Positions 6,343-12,530 of a stretch of 32,278 nucleotides of DNA are shown one piece after another; within the stretch, counting starts at the first letter, position 1, and the number at the start of each line of letters is the position of its first letter. The stretch lies in the IMG/VR virus record IMGVR_UViG_3300020463_000075, positions 1-32,278 of that record; one strand, given 5' to 3'. Below the pieces are notes generated by a model. That model did not search any database. It had not been told where the DNA came from and saw only the letters and a list, made by a program, of their open reading frames with translations. Source of the DNA: a virus. The translations under genes were made by a program, and so were the position numbers.

Positions 6343-6510
6343 TGCACTAAAGGGATTGACCTAGGGGACTCGTGTTATTGACGAGTGAGTTATACCAAGT
6401 AGGATGGACGAGGTTTGGGTATACAATCGAGGTAAGATATCGATGCGGCAGTGGATATCGGTTAAGTGGCGGGTTATTAGACTATTATGTCAAAATAGAC
6501 GAGGGGCCAA
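6343..6510 (+). ncRNA. Candidate structured RNA or long structured 5' leader
   Basis: This stretch is visibly G/C-richer than its surroundings and has no convincing reading frame. It holds three hairpins: ACTCGT/ACGAGT (6368-6373 with 6381-6386, 7-nt loop), TATACC/GGTATA (6391-6396 with 6418-6423, 21-nt purine-rich loop) and GATATC/GATATC (6436-6441 with 6454-6459, 12-nt loop). TTGACC (6356-6361) can pair with GGCCAA (6505-6510) with one mismatch, closing the whole element. An alternative 5-bp stem ATCGA/TCGAT (6426-6430 with 6440-6444) competes with hairpin three. A late promoter lies just upstream. It is not a tRNA or any RNA family I recognise. Confidence 0.4.
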
Positions 6511-6538
6511 TTTAACATTCTTATAATGGAGTTCTGTA

Positions 6539-6778
6539 ATGACCAAATGGCATGGTGGGAAAGGGTCAAAACAGAGACCTTCAAAAACACCAACACAATA
6601 TCAAGATAACTGGGAAACTATATTTGGTAAGAAAAAACCAGAGGTCAAACCACGCAAGAAGACACCTAAACATGGACAATCACAAATTCATGAAGATAAA
6701 ACTAAGTATAAAAGAAAAGATAAGTATCCTAAACCCAACTATGAAGGGCCTTGGGGTAAAGATATGGGATTATTGTAG
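6539..6778 (+). CDS. Small basic phage protein (GGKGS-RP type)
   Basis: A 79-residue, very basic protein: the first part reads KWHGGKGSKQRPS and QDNWETIFGKKK, a pattern I recognise from short uncharacterised proteins of many phages (GGKGS..RP followed by a short N-W-..IFG motif). The remainder is Lys/Pro-rich and probably disordered. GGAG at 6528-6531 stands 7 nt before the ATG. The 3' end overlaps the tape-measure gene, which converges from the other strand, by 9 nt. Expression probably comes from the late box at 6330. Function unknown. Confidence 0.7.
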   Translation: MTKWHGGKGSKQRPSKTPTQYQDNWETIFGKKKPEVKPRKKTPKHGQSQIHEDKTKYKRKDKYPKPNYEGPWGKDMGLL

Positions 6779-8728
6779 ACTTGGATAGTGTAAAGACGAG
6801 TGTTGACCCATCTTAGAACCAGTTGCAGTATATGATTGTCTAACATTAGTACTATTATTTTGAATAGGACTAGATATCACTTGTGAAATTATAGGTGCAT
6901 TATTAGTTGCAGTATTCTCTGGTGAATTTAATGGTGGTGTTCCAACACCAGCTGCATTAAAGTTTAAATTAACAGAAGACATCCCTCTGAGATTGTTTTT
7001 TAAGTCACCAAGTAAATCGACTTTATTACTGTCAAGACCACCTAATGCAGTTGCTATCAAATCTACACCAGTTGCAAGCTGAGATATTTCATTTCCAATA
7101 CCTGGCGTTATATCTATTGTTGCAAGATTTTCTAGTTGGTCAACACCACCGACTCCAAAGAAGTCTGCAATTGCTTGTCCCATAGTTGTTTGTGGTATTT
7201 TAAATTCTGCCAATGCACCTTTTAAACTACTTAAATTATCAATAGATTGTCTCATGTCACCATCGTAACCTTTAAGTGCTTCAGTTAATCTTGCAAGAGG
7301 ATGACCAGTAATTGCAAGTCCAACATTACTAAAAAAACTACCTTTAGTATCATCTAATAACCTGTTAATGTCTTTAGAAATTAAAGATACTTCTTTTATA
7401 TTACTTACAATTTTACTGGTATTTAAAGTTTCAAAAGGTTTAATACTCTTTGCAAAACTTCCTAAAGCAAAACCCATACCTGCTAGTGCTGTCATTAATA
7501 TTGCAATTCCTATTCCAGCTGCACCTAATGCTGGCCCTGCAAGAATAGACAATCCACCAACTGCTACCATCAATGCAGCAAGTCCACCAATTCCAAATAT
7601 AAGTCGTCCTAAGTTAAGTTTAGTAAACTCTTGCATTCCATCAAATGCACCACCTTTACTTCCTATTATAAATGCACCAAATATTGCAGTTAACCCAGCA
7701 GCTATTGCAAGACCACCTATTGCAAGACCTTTAGCTGCTTTTGCTAAACCTCGTCCAAATATTGCAAAACCACCACCAATTGCAGATAGTCCTTTACCTA
7801 TTCCAATACCAAACATTCTTGCAAGGGTTAAAATTGGAACTAAAAAACCAAATTTAAAACTCTTATCATCTATATCTGTTTCGGAAACATTACCAACCCC
7901 TGTACCACCTTCCAGTCTTTGAGAAGTTCTATCTTTTTGTTCTTGTCTGAATCTTATTTCGTCTCTCTTCGCTGCTCTTGCATTTAAACGATAATTTGCA
8001 GTATCTACTTTGACACTTCTAGCCTCTCTTGCATCTTCTTTACCTTCAAAGAATAGTTGTCTTTTCAGACCTAATGTTAATCTAGTAAGAATAGACAATG
8101 CAGATGATTTAATTAAATTTAAGACTGTTCCTAGTAAAGGTATTTGTTGTAAGATACCAACAGCAGGGCCAAAGAAACCTAATAATTTATCAAAGTCACC
8201 TTTAAGGTCATTACCAAATCCTTTTGCAATACCTTCACCAGTAAGTCTACCACCTTCTTCGATAGACTTTTTCATTTCTTCAAAAGTACCACCAGCAAAC
8301 TTAACAAAAGTCCTTTCAAATCCAGACAATGTTTTACCATATTCTCGTATTTCTTCAAGGTCTTTCTTTTGTTGTTCTAACTGTTTAAGTCCAGCATTAT
8401 CAAGTGATTGACCATTTTTTGTTAAAGTAGATTTAACTTCACTGATAGATTCATCTAGTGTTTCTATATTTGCAGTAAGGTTACTAATACCACTTTTGTC
8501 TAAAAAATCATCAATAGAATTCTTTACTAAAGTTCCAGAAGCTTTAGTTGCAATATTCAACTTATTAGAATCTGCAACATTTAACTTATTAACCTTTTCA
8601 AAAGCATCTTCTAAAGTTTCTCCAATGGCTTTTGCACCATCTTCTTGACCTTCTTTAACTTGCTTTATAATACGATTCAGTTGAATTTTTTCTAATCCAG
8701 AATTGATATTTTTAGGTTCTTCTGCCAT
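6770..8728 (-). CDS. Tail tape-measure candidate (gp29-like)
   Basis: A 652-residue protein with a long charged N-terminal helical/coiled-coil region (to about residue 170), amphipathic helices (to about 300), a Gly/Ala-rich hydrophobic stretch of several segments (about 300-430, for example GLAIGGLAIAAGLTAIFGAF), and a Ser/Asn-rich C-terminus. This is the usual make-up of tape-measure proteins, and its position directly after the gp26/gp51 frameshift cassette and one small gene matches their chaperone-then-tape-measure order. T4 gp29 is about 590 residues. The ATG has no ribosome site: GATAAATA (8734-8741, minus strand) ends five bases before it, so the late transcript should begin on the AUG. 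Low sequence conservation keeps the assignment moderate. Confidence 0.65.
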   Translation of the reverse strand: MAEEPKNINSGLEKIQLNRIIKQVKEGQEDGAKAIGETLEDAFEKVNKLNVADSNKLNIATKASGTLVKNSIDDFLDKSGISNLTANIETLDESISEVKSTLTKNGQSLDNAGLKQLEQQKKDLEEIREYGKTLSGFERTFVKFAGGTFEEMKKSIEEGGRLTGEGIAKGFGNDLKGDFDKLLGFFGPAVGILQQIPLLGTVLNLIKSSALSILTRLTLGLKRQLFFEGKEDAREARSVKVDTANYRLNARAAKRDEIRFRQEQKDRTSQRLEGGTGVGNVSETDIDDKSFKFGFLVPILTLARMFGIGIGKGLSAIGGGFAIFGRGLAKAAKGLAIGGLAIAAGLTAIFGAFIIGSKGGAFDGMQEFTKLNLGRLIFGIGGLAALMVAVGGLSILAGPALGAAGIGIAILMTALAGMGFALGSFAKSIKPFETLNTSKIVSNIKEVSLISKDINRLLDDTKGSFFSNVGLAITGHPLARLTEALKGYDGDMRQSIDNLSSLKGALAEFKIPQTTMGQAIADFFGVGGVDQLENLATIDITPGIGNEISQLATGVDLIATALGGLDSNKVDLLGDLKNNLRGMSSVNLNFNAAGVGTPPLNSPENTATNNAPIISQVISSPIQNNSTNVRQSYTATGSKMGQHSSLHYPSLQ

Positions 8729-8733
8729 ACTAT

Positions 8734-8741
8734 TATTTATC
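8734..8741 (-). promoter_or_regulatory. Late promoter box (GATAAATA), predicted leaderless
   Basis: Minus strand reads GATAAATA-ATAGT-ATG. The same box-spacer-ATG string, apart from the first base, occurs at gp25 (19249-19264). Expected +1 is the A of AUG at 8728. Confidence 0.5.
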
Positions 8742-9121
8742 TATTTGTCGTTGTTAGTAGAATGTTCTTTTGCAGCGGAGTTGACATATAGTCCAAACCA
8801 AGCAGCTCCAGCTCCAACTAGAATACTGATAAGACCAGATTGTTCCATTGTTGGTGCTTCTAATCCTATGAACCACATTACTACAAAGTAAATTAAAAAT
8901 ATGTAAACACTTAAGAATGCACGAGGCCATATTCTCCAACTATCTACTGCTCTTGCAAGGAATATCCATTTTTGCCATGGATTAACCTTATCATCATGTG
9001 TTAACTCAAATATTTGTTGTTTGAGGTCATTGTTTTCGGTAACCATCTCCATAAACTTGCTTAAGTCTATTTCGACTTCATTACGACTCATGTCACCACT
9101 GAATCTTTCTTTATCAGACAT
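8741..9121 (-). CDS. Two-TM membrane protein, holin-like candidate
   Basis: A 126-residue protein: residues about 15-45 are helical and charged (KFMEMVTENNDLKQQIFEL), then WRIWPRAFLSVYIFLIYFVV starts a first membrane helix (about 67-86) and a second follows (SGLISILVGAGAAWFGLYV, about 95-113), with a short charged tail (AAKEHSTNN). The layout resembles short holins of the gene-transfer-agent/3TM type, but a third helix is not clear and there is no endolysin nearby, so lysis is only a suggestion. AGGAG precedes the start. It lies between the gp26/gp51 cassette and the tape-measure candidate in the minus-strand late operon. Confidence 0.65.
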   Translation of the reverse strand: MSDKERFSGDMSRNEVEIDLSKFMEMVTENNDLKQQIFELTHDDKVNPWQKWIFLARAVDSWRIWPRAFLSVYIFLIYFVVMWFIGLEAPTMEQSGLISILVGAGAAWFGLYVNSAAKEHSTNNDK

Positions 9122-9135
9122 TATACTCTCCTATT

Positions 9136-9324
9136 CTATCTGTTCTGTTGTTGTTTCATCTTTAACTCCTCTTCTTCAAGATGAGCAAGTAATAAGGAAA
9201 TGTATATTTCCCTTTCCCAAGGATGCATTTCATCCAATTCGTTTAGTGACCAACCATGGTGTTGTATTAAACCAAAGTTTGTTTGAATGTAATTTGCAAG
9301 TGTCTCATGAGAAAGGGCTAGACG
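9136..9324 (-). CDS. 51: gp51-like -1 frameshift extension of gp26
   Basis: In the -1 frame relative to gp26, 62 codons from 9324 to TAG 9136-9138 encode RLALSHETLANYIQ, then LIQHHGWSLNELDEMHPWER and a helical charged end, closely resembling the gp51/'GT' half of tail-chaperone cassettes in marine T4-like phages (the HH..SL.E...M.PWER pattern). The frame has no ATG, GTG or TTG before the conserved part, so it can be made only by frameshifting. The slippery heptamer T TTT TTC lies at 9330-9324, directly before the gp26 stop, and a short inverted repeat TCTCATGAGA (9303-9312) begins 11 nt downstream. A shift gives a fusion of about 301 residues. In T4, gp26 and gp51 act in baseplate hub assembly. 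Confidence 0.8.
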   Translation of the reverse strand, partial: RLALSHETLANYIQTNFGLIQHHGWSLNELDEMHPWEREIYISLLLAHLEEEELKMKQQQNR

Positions 9325-10040
9325 AAAAAATTCTGTATTCCTTCTAATCTAGTTGTATTCTCAGTCTCACATTTACTGCATTTATATGATACATTCTTAA
9401 CCATTTTTGGTAGGTCATTAAACCATTCCATAATTTTACTAAATTGTTCTGTTGATAATTCATTAATAAAATTACTTAATTCTTCTTTTGTAAAGTCACC
9501 TTTACTATGGACTTCCTCTTCATCAAATATTGATTGAATTGATTGTCCTACAACATCAAATAGTTCTTTTGTTCCTATTTGACTTATATCACCAATTGTA
9601 CTTTGGACTTCATTAAAGTTAGGGACAGAAAGTGTAACACCAACATTGTCGGTTATCATAACTTTGTTGTCTCCAATTTCACCTTGTATTTCAATTTCAG
9701 TTAAGTCAACATCAACTTGAGTTTGACCATCACATTCATCTTTAATACAACCAAGTACAACTGTAGTTGTTTCTCCTACAGATTTTATTCTAATTTGTAA
9801 GAACAAATATTCTAAATCTGTATTTGAAAGTTCTCTTATACTGTTGTTTGATTCTGTTAAACTACAACATGAATCAACTAAATTGACAACAGTATTTGAT
9901 ATCGTTTTAGTTTCTCCATCTTCCAGTGCTTGAAGTAATACCTTTTGTTCTCCTACAGAGAATGGTCGGTATTTAGTTTCTTCACCAGAAACAGGTAATT
10001 TACAAAAATACTCTACAGTATTTACTTTAGGTAATGCCAT
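9318..10040 (-). CDS. 26: gp26, baseplate hub assembly protein / tail chaperone
   Basis: A 240-residue protein whose start (MALPKVNTVEYFCKLPVSGE, then TKYRPFSVGEQKVLLQALE) matches gp26 of T4-like phages. It carries two cysteine pairs, Cys98/Cys103 and Cys221/Cys224 (YKCSKCE), which could form a zinc-ribbon-like site. T4 gp26 is 208 residues and belongs to the hub assembly pathway; marine homologues have the layout of tail assembly chaperones. The reading frame ends in NFFV and TAG (9318-9320) directly after a U UUU UUC slippery site, giving a short product and a longer gp26-gp51 fusion. AGGAG precedes the ATG. Stop codon and slip site are part of the same functional element. Confidence 0.85.
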   Translation of the reverse strand: MALPKVNTVEYFCKLPVSGEETKYRPFSVGEQKVLLQALEDGETKTISNTVVNLVDSCCSLTESNNSIRELSNTDLEYLFLQIRIKSVGETTTVVLGCIKDECDGQTQVDVDLTEIEIQGEIGDNKVMITDNVGVTLSVPNFNEVQSTIGDISQIGTKELFDVVGQSIQSIFDEEEVHSKGDFTKEELSNFINELSTEQFSKIMEWFNDLPKMVKNVSYKCSKCETENTTRLEGIQNFFV

Positions 10041-10057
10041 AATATACTCCTATTTCA

Positions 10058-10669
10058 TTATCCGAAGATTGCGTCTTCGATTCTACCTCTAATCTCGACA
10101 CCTTTTTTAGTTAAGTATTTATCGAGATATCCAGTTATTAAATTAGACTGGTTTGAATTAACAAATTCACTAGTCCAATACCTATATCTAAATTGTGCGT
10201 TAAATTTTGTTATGTCTGCATTTTCATATCCTAGGTTTACTACACTCAATTGCAGTGGAAATGCATCAGTCATAATACAACGATAATTAACTAAATCTCT
10301 TTTATCTAACATTTCTAACATTATGACACCAACATAATCATCGTGAAACCTACTGTGAAAGTGACCACTTCTCATACCATTAACACTTGATTGCCACCCT
10401 TCTATTAATTCTCTATCTTCCATGTCATTAGTTAAATAGAATGAACAATCAAATTGGTCATATTGTGGTTTATGTGGGATTGCTCTTTTAGGCCCATATT
10501 CTGATTCCTCATTAGTAAAGAATCCTCGGCCAGGAACAGTTGCAGTATCACATCTTAGTCCTCTAATATTAATACCAGATGTTTTTGCACCAGTACCAAA
10601 GAATGCAATATTATATCTATTATTTCTTTGCAATCCATCTATATTTGCTTTAAATCTATCTATTTTCAT
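10058..10669 (-). CDS. Tail-tube-fold protein (gp19/gp54-like)
   Basis: A 203-residue protein with a tail-tube-like pattern: a hydrophobic strand early (RYNIAFFGTG), a proline-turn segment (LRCDTATVPGRGFFTNEES), a conserved mid-section (FDCSFYLTNDMEDRELIEGW), then VGVIMLEMLDKRDLVNYRCI and a final beta strand (FNAQFRYRYW). Tube subunits and the tube-initiating gp54 share this fold. Because the major tube gene gp19 normally sits with gp18 and gp20, which are not here, and baseplate genes surround it, a gp54-type role (first tube ring on the baseplate) is more likely. It overlaps the preceding gene's stop by 4 nt (ATGA at 10669-10666) in the minus-strand late operon. Confidence 0.6.
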   Translation of the reverse strand: MKIDRFKANIDGLQRNNRYNIAFFGTGAKTSGINIRGLRCDTATVPGRGFFTNEESEYGPKRAIPHKPQYDQFDCSFYLTNDMEDRELIEGWQSSVNGMRSGHFHSRFHDDYVGVIMLEMLDKRDLVNYRCIMTDAFPLQLSVVNLGYENADITKFNAQFRYRYWTSEFVNSNQSNLITGYLDKYLTKKGVEIRGRIEDAIFG

Positions 10670-11250
10670 CCGCTTATTTTCTTCCTACTTTCTTTCCAGA
10701 CATTCTCCATAGAAGACTTCTTAAATGATTCAGTTGGTAGAAAGATTGCAATCTCCCAATCTGCTGAGTCTACTATTGCAAAACTGCTTCGTATCTGACT
10801 TGTTAAATAATGTTTTACACATGCTTTAAAATATGGTTTACCACTTAATCCCTTTAACATTTTATATGTGACACTAAACCTTGTAGATTCATCGAACTTA
10901 GTGTTATTTGTTCGGTCATATAACTGGTCTAAAAACTGAGCTCTTAGTGTTTGTGGTAAATAATGCAAGTTTAACCCTAAAAAACCACCTTTTGCTGGTT
11001 CTATAGGTATTGTAAGAGGGAATCTATCATAGTAAGGTAAAGTTCGTTTATGTTTAGGGTCATACATGTACATATACATGTCACCATAGATGAACCTCTT
11101 TCTATTCCTTGCATCTTTCATTAATGAAGTTCTATTAACACTCTTCATTTGAGAGACACGAGTTCTAAACCATCTCATGGACTCTTTAGTCCTTGCTTGG
11201 ATTCCACCTCTAAAGGCTTCTCTTTCTAACTTGTCGAATAATCCTGCCAT
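10666..11250 (-). CDS. Conserved T4-like marine phage protein, possibly head completion (gp2-like)
   Basis: A 194-residue basic protein that I recognise as a family conserved in marine T4-like phages: MRWFRTRVSQMK (25-36), MYMYDPKHKRTLPYYDRFPL, GGFLGLNLHYLPQTLRAQFL and WEIAIFLPTESFKKS. Some relatives may be annotated as the DNA-end protector gp2, and in T4 gene 2 lies beside gene 4, which here is just 0.8 kb away; I cannot confirm that assignment. No enzymatic motif is seen. It is the first gene of the minus-strand tail operon. The start has no ribosome site; TATAAATA on the minus strand (11256-11263) ends five bases before the ATG, predicting a leaderless late mRNA. Confidence 0.65.
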   Translation of the reverse strand: MAGLFDKLEREAFRGGIQARTKESMRWFRTRVSQMKSVNRTSLMKDARNRKRFIYGDMYMYMYDPKHKRTLPYYDRFPLTIPIEPAKGGFLGLNLHYLPQTLRAQFLDQLYDRTNNTKFDESTRFSVTYKMLKGLSGKPYFKACVKHYLTSQIRSSFAIVDSADWEIAIFLPTESFKKSSMENVWKESRKKISG

Positions 11251-11255
11251 ATATG

Positions 11256-11263
11256 TATTTATA
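11256..11263 (-). promoter_or_regulatory. T4-type late promoter box, predicted leaderless
   Basis: Minus strand reads TATAAATA-CATAT-ATG. Expected +1 is on or next to the A of the AUG at 11250. It heads the operon running down to 6770. Confidence 0.65.
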
Positions 11264-11268
11264 CCACT

Positions 11269-11307
11269 TTGACAGGTGGGTACATATTTTAGTATAATAC
11301 TCTTGTT
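11269..11307 (+). promoter_or_regulatory. Consensus sigma70 promoter, near-leaderless
   Basis: Perfect TTGACA (11269-11274), 18-nt spacer and perfect TATAAT (11293-11298). The ATG at 11308 lies nine bases after the -10, so the leader would be about 3 nt. It diverges from the late promoter at 11256-11263. Both sigma70 spacers in the window end in TAG before TATAAT. Confidence 0.75.
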
Positions 11308-11472
11308 ATGAACAATGTAGATAAAAAAGTTGGTAGAAAAAAAGCAGGAACTTGGGGTCGTACCACTGGTGGTTATTCTCCTAAAGCTGCAAAAATCTCC
11401 AAAAGAGCAGGTTCTAAGGGTGCAAGAAGAGTTGCAAAAAATGATTTAAACAAAGAGGAAAAAATATGTTAA
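11308..11472 (+). CDS. Small basic protein, 54 residues
   Basis: Fifty-four codons from ATG 11308 to TAA 11470-11472. The product is highly basic and Gly/Ser-rich (KKVGRKKAGTWGRTTGG, then KISKRAGSKGARRVAKN), of the kind that binds nucleic acid; it ends in a short acidic stretch. A consensus sigma70 promoter stands immediately upstream with almost no leader and no Shine-Dalgarno. The last codons overlap the next ATG by 7 nt, and the AGAGGA that serves that next gene is within this reading frame. No family is recognised. Codon content and promoter make a real gene likely. Confidence 0.65.
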   Translation: MNNVDKKVGRKKAGTWGRTTGGYSPKAAKISKRAGSKGARRVAKNDLNKEEKIC

Positions 11473-11732
11473 GTAAAACTTTAATTAAAGAACTGTCAAA
11501 ACTGAGTTCTGTATCTCAATTGAATGAGGTTATAGAACTTGCAAAGGAAGTAGTTAATGCACAGACTAAAGCTGCTCTTTTTGTAGGTCAAAAAGTTTAT
11601 GTGGTTCAAAAGACTAAACGAACTCTTGGTACAATTACTAAGATTGCAATCAAAAAGGCAGTGGTTGAACTTCCTACTGATAATGGTCTCCAATTGTACA
11701 GAGTTCCACTTTCAATGTTGGAAGTTGCATAG
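11466..11732 (+). CDS. Small protein with SH3/KOW-like C-terminal half
   Basis: An 88-residue protein with a helical N-terminal half (IKELSKLSSVSQLNEVIELA) and a second half that looks like a small SH3/KOW-type beta barrel: FVGQKVYVVQKTKRTLGTIT, then AVVELPTDNGLQLYRVPLSM. Such folds bind RNA, DNA or proteins; this one resembles short uncharacterised proteins of T4-like phages. A good ribosome site (AGAGGA) lies upstream inside the preceding small gene, which overlaps by 7 nt. It is transcribed from the sigma70 promoter at 11269 with its neighbour, so expression is probably early. Confidence 0.7.
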   Translation: MLSKTLIKELSKLSSVSQLNEVIELAKEVVNAQTKAALFVGQKVYVVQKTKRTLGTITKIAIKKAVVELPTDNGLQLYRVPLSMLEVA

Positions 11733-11784
11733 GTTATATTTTATAAGTGAGGTTAGGAGATATGGATTTATAATAAAGTAACGG

Positions 11785-11906
11785 CATAACCCCATAGGTC
11801 GTAGGGGATAATCCCAGACAGGAGAATAATGAAGTGGTCGCTCCCTTCCCTAGGTCTGGAAGAGATAAGAAAGACGAATGAAACATAAGAACCCTCGTCT
11901 TTCTTG
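11785..11906. terminator. Structured stretch with a strong, probably bidirectional terminator hairpin
   Basis: The gap between the + strand gene ending at 11732 and the minus-strand gene ending at 11907 is G/C-richer than its surroundings. It contains CCCC/GGGG (11790-11793 with 11804-11807), CCAGAC/GTCTGG (11814-11819 with 11854-11859) enclosing GGAG/CTCC (11821-11824 with 11841-11844), and a perfect 11-bp stem (11867-11877 with 11895-11905, 17-nt loop) lying between the converging transcripts. The last hairpin fits a terminator for both strands, though no long T tract follows. The earlier helices may be part of a separate RNA. Confidence 0.5.
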
Positions 11907-12056
11907 CTATATAATAGACAATACTACATAAATCAATAATGACACAGTTCCAAGAAAACTTGCAACCAAAAGTATTCCGATAATAAAAAGGTTCATGGGT
12001 GTAGGAGTAAAGTCTTCCCTATTACCCAATCCCAATAATAGTTTTAATATAATCAT
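11907..12056 (-). CDS. Small membrane protein, 49 residues
   Basis: Reading from 12056 on the minus strand gives 49 codons ending at TAG 11907-11909. The ATG overlaps the gp4 stop as ATGA, the same coupling used between other genes here. A short hydrophobic N-terminus (MIILKLLLGLG) is followed by a polar linker with TPTP and one clear membrane helix (FIIGILLVASFLGTVSLLIY, residues 23-42). An internal ATG at residue 21 would give a pure membrane peptide of 29 residues. No family recognised; the frame coupling and membrane character make it likely real. Confidence 0.6.
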   Translation of the reverse strand: MIILKLLLGLGNREDFTPTPMNLFIIGILLVASFLGTVSLLIYVVLSII

Positions 12057-12487
12057 TTCGGTACTAAATGGTCTTCGGTTAATATTCTAAATCTATATCC
12101 TCTATCTAAACAAAACTCTCTCGCTGCATCCCATTTAGACTCATTAATTGCATAGGTTCTTGCCTCACGAAGATACTTACCATAATGTTTACCTTTCTTA
12201 CTAGGTCTGATACATTGTTTCTTAGGTTTGACCTCTATTATCTCTTGAATCATTGTACCATCATATTGTTTGTATTTAATCCAGAAGTCTGGGTAATATC
12301 GATGGACTTTATTATCAATAGAACGATAAGGTATCACAATCTCTTCACTACTCCATTCTAGAATAGAATCGTTCTTATCACAATACTTCATAAACCTTAA
12401 TTCCCACATAGAACGATATACGACCTTAGTTGGGTCACCTTTATACTTTTTATAGTTCTTTGGTTTGAATCTTCCCTTGTAACTCAT
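12053..12487 (-). CDS. 4: gp4 (gp50/65), head completion protein
   Basis: A 144-residue homologue of T4 gp4, required to finish DNA-filled heads before tail joining. The family's features are all visible: MSYKGRFKPKN start, YRSMWELRFM (24-33), EWSSEEIVIPYRS (44-56), YYPDFWIKY (64-72) and EIIEVKPK (82-89). The last two form a PD-(D/E)xK nuclease-like site (Asp67, Glu85, Lys87). The late box that transcribes it lies at 12523-12530 on the minus strand, giving a leader of about 30 nt containing AAGG before the ATG. It shares that intergenic space with gp48 on the other strand. Confidence 0.9.
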   Translation of the reverse strand: MSYKGRFKPKNYKKYKGDPTKVVYRSMWELRFMKYCDKNDSILEWSSEEIVIPYRSIDNKVHRYYPDFWIKYKQYDGTMIQEIIEVKPKKQCIRPSKKGKHYGKYLREARTYAINESKWDAAREFCLDRGYRFRILTEDHLVPK

Positions 12488-12494
12488 ATAAATA
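12487..12494 (+). promoter_or_regulatory. T4-type late promoter box for gp48
   Basis: Exact TATAAATA on the + strand, sharing one base with the gp4 start codon. The predicted transcript starts near 12500 and has a leader of about 30 nt with AGAGAG (12517-12522) before the gp48 ATG. Confidence 0.7.
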
Positions 12495-12522
12495 CCTTAT
12501 ACATACATTAACTTATAGAGAG

Positions 12523-12530
12523 TATTTATA
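12523..12530 (-). promoter_or_regulatory. T4-type late promoter box for gp4
   Basis: The + strand reads TATTTATA, so the minus strand has an exact TATAAATA. Its last + strand base is the A of the gp48 ATG. It mirrors the + strand box at 12487-12494. Confidence 0.7.

Noticed and set aside
6361-6510. Possible tRNA in the GC-richer stretch
   Set aside because: No T-loop consensus (GGTTCGAATCC-like), no cloverleaf and no CCA; hairpin sizes do not fit.
7368-7922. Long + strand reading frame opposite the tape-measure gene
   Set aside because: Composition is Pro/Ala/Ile-rich, the mirror of the Gly/Ala-rich hydrophobic part of the minus-strand protein; no ribosome site and no domain. The same applies to 8010-8411.
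11829-11888. 19-codon reading frame with an AGGAG before its ATG
   Set aside because: Lies inside the paired CCAGAC/GTCTGG region, has no hydrophobic or conserved feature, and could arise by chance; kept as part of the structured stretch.
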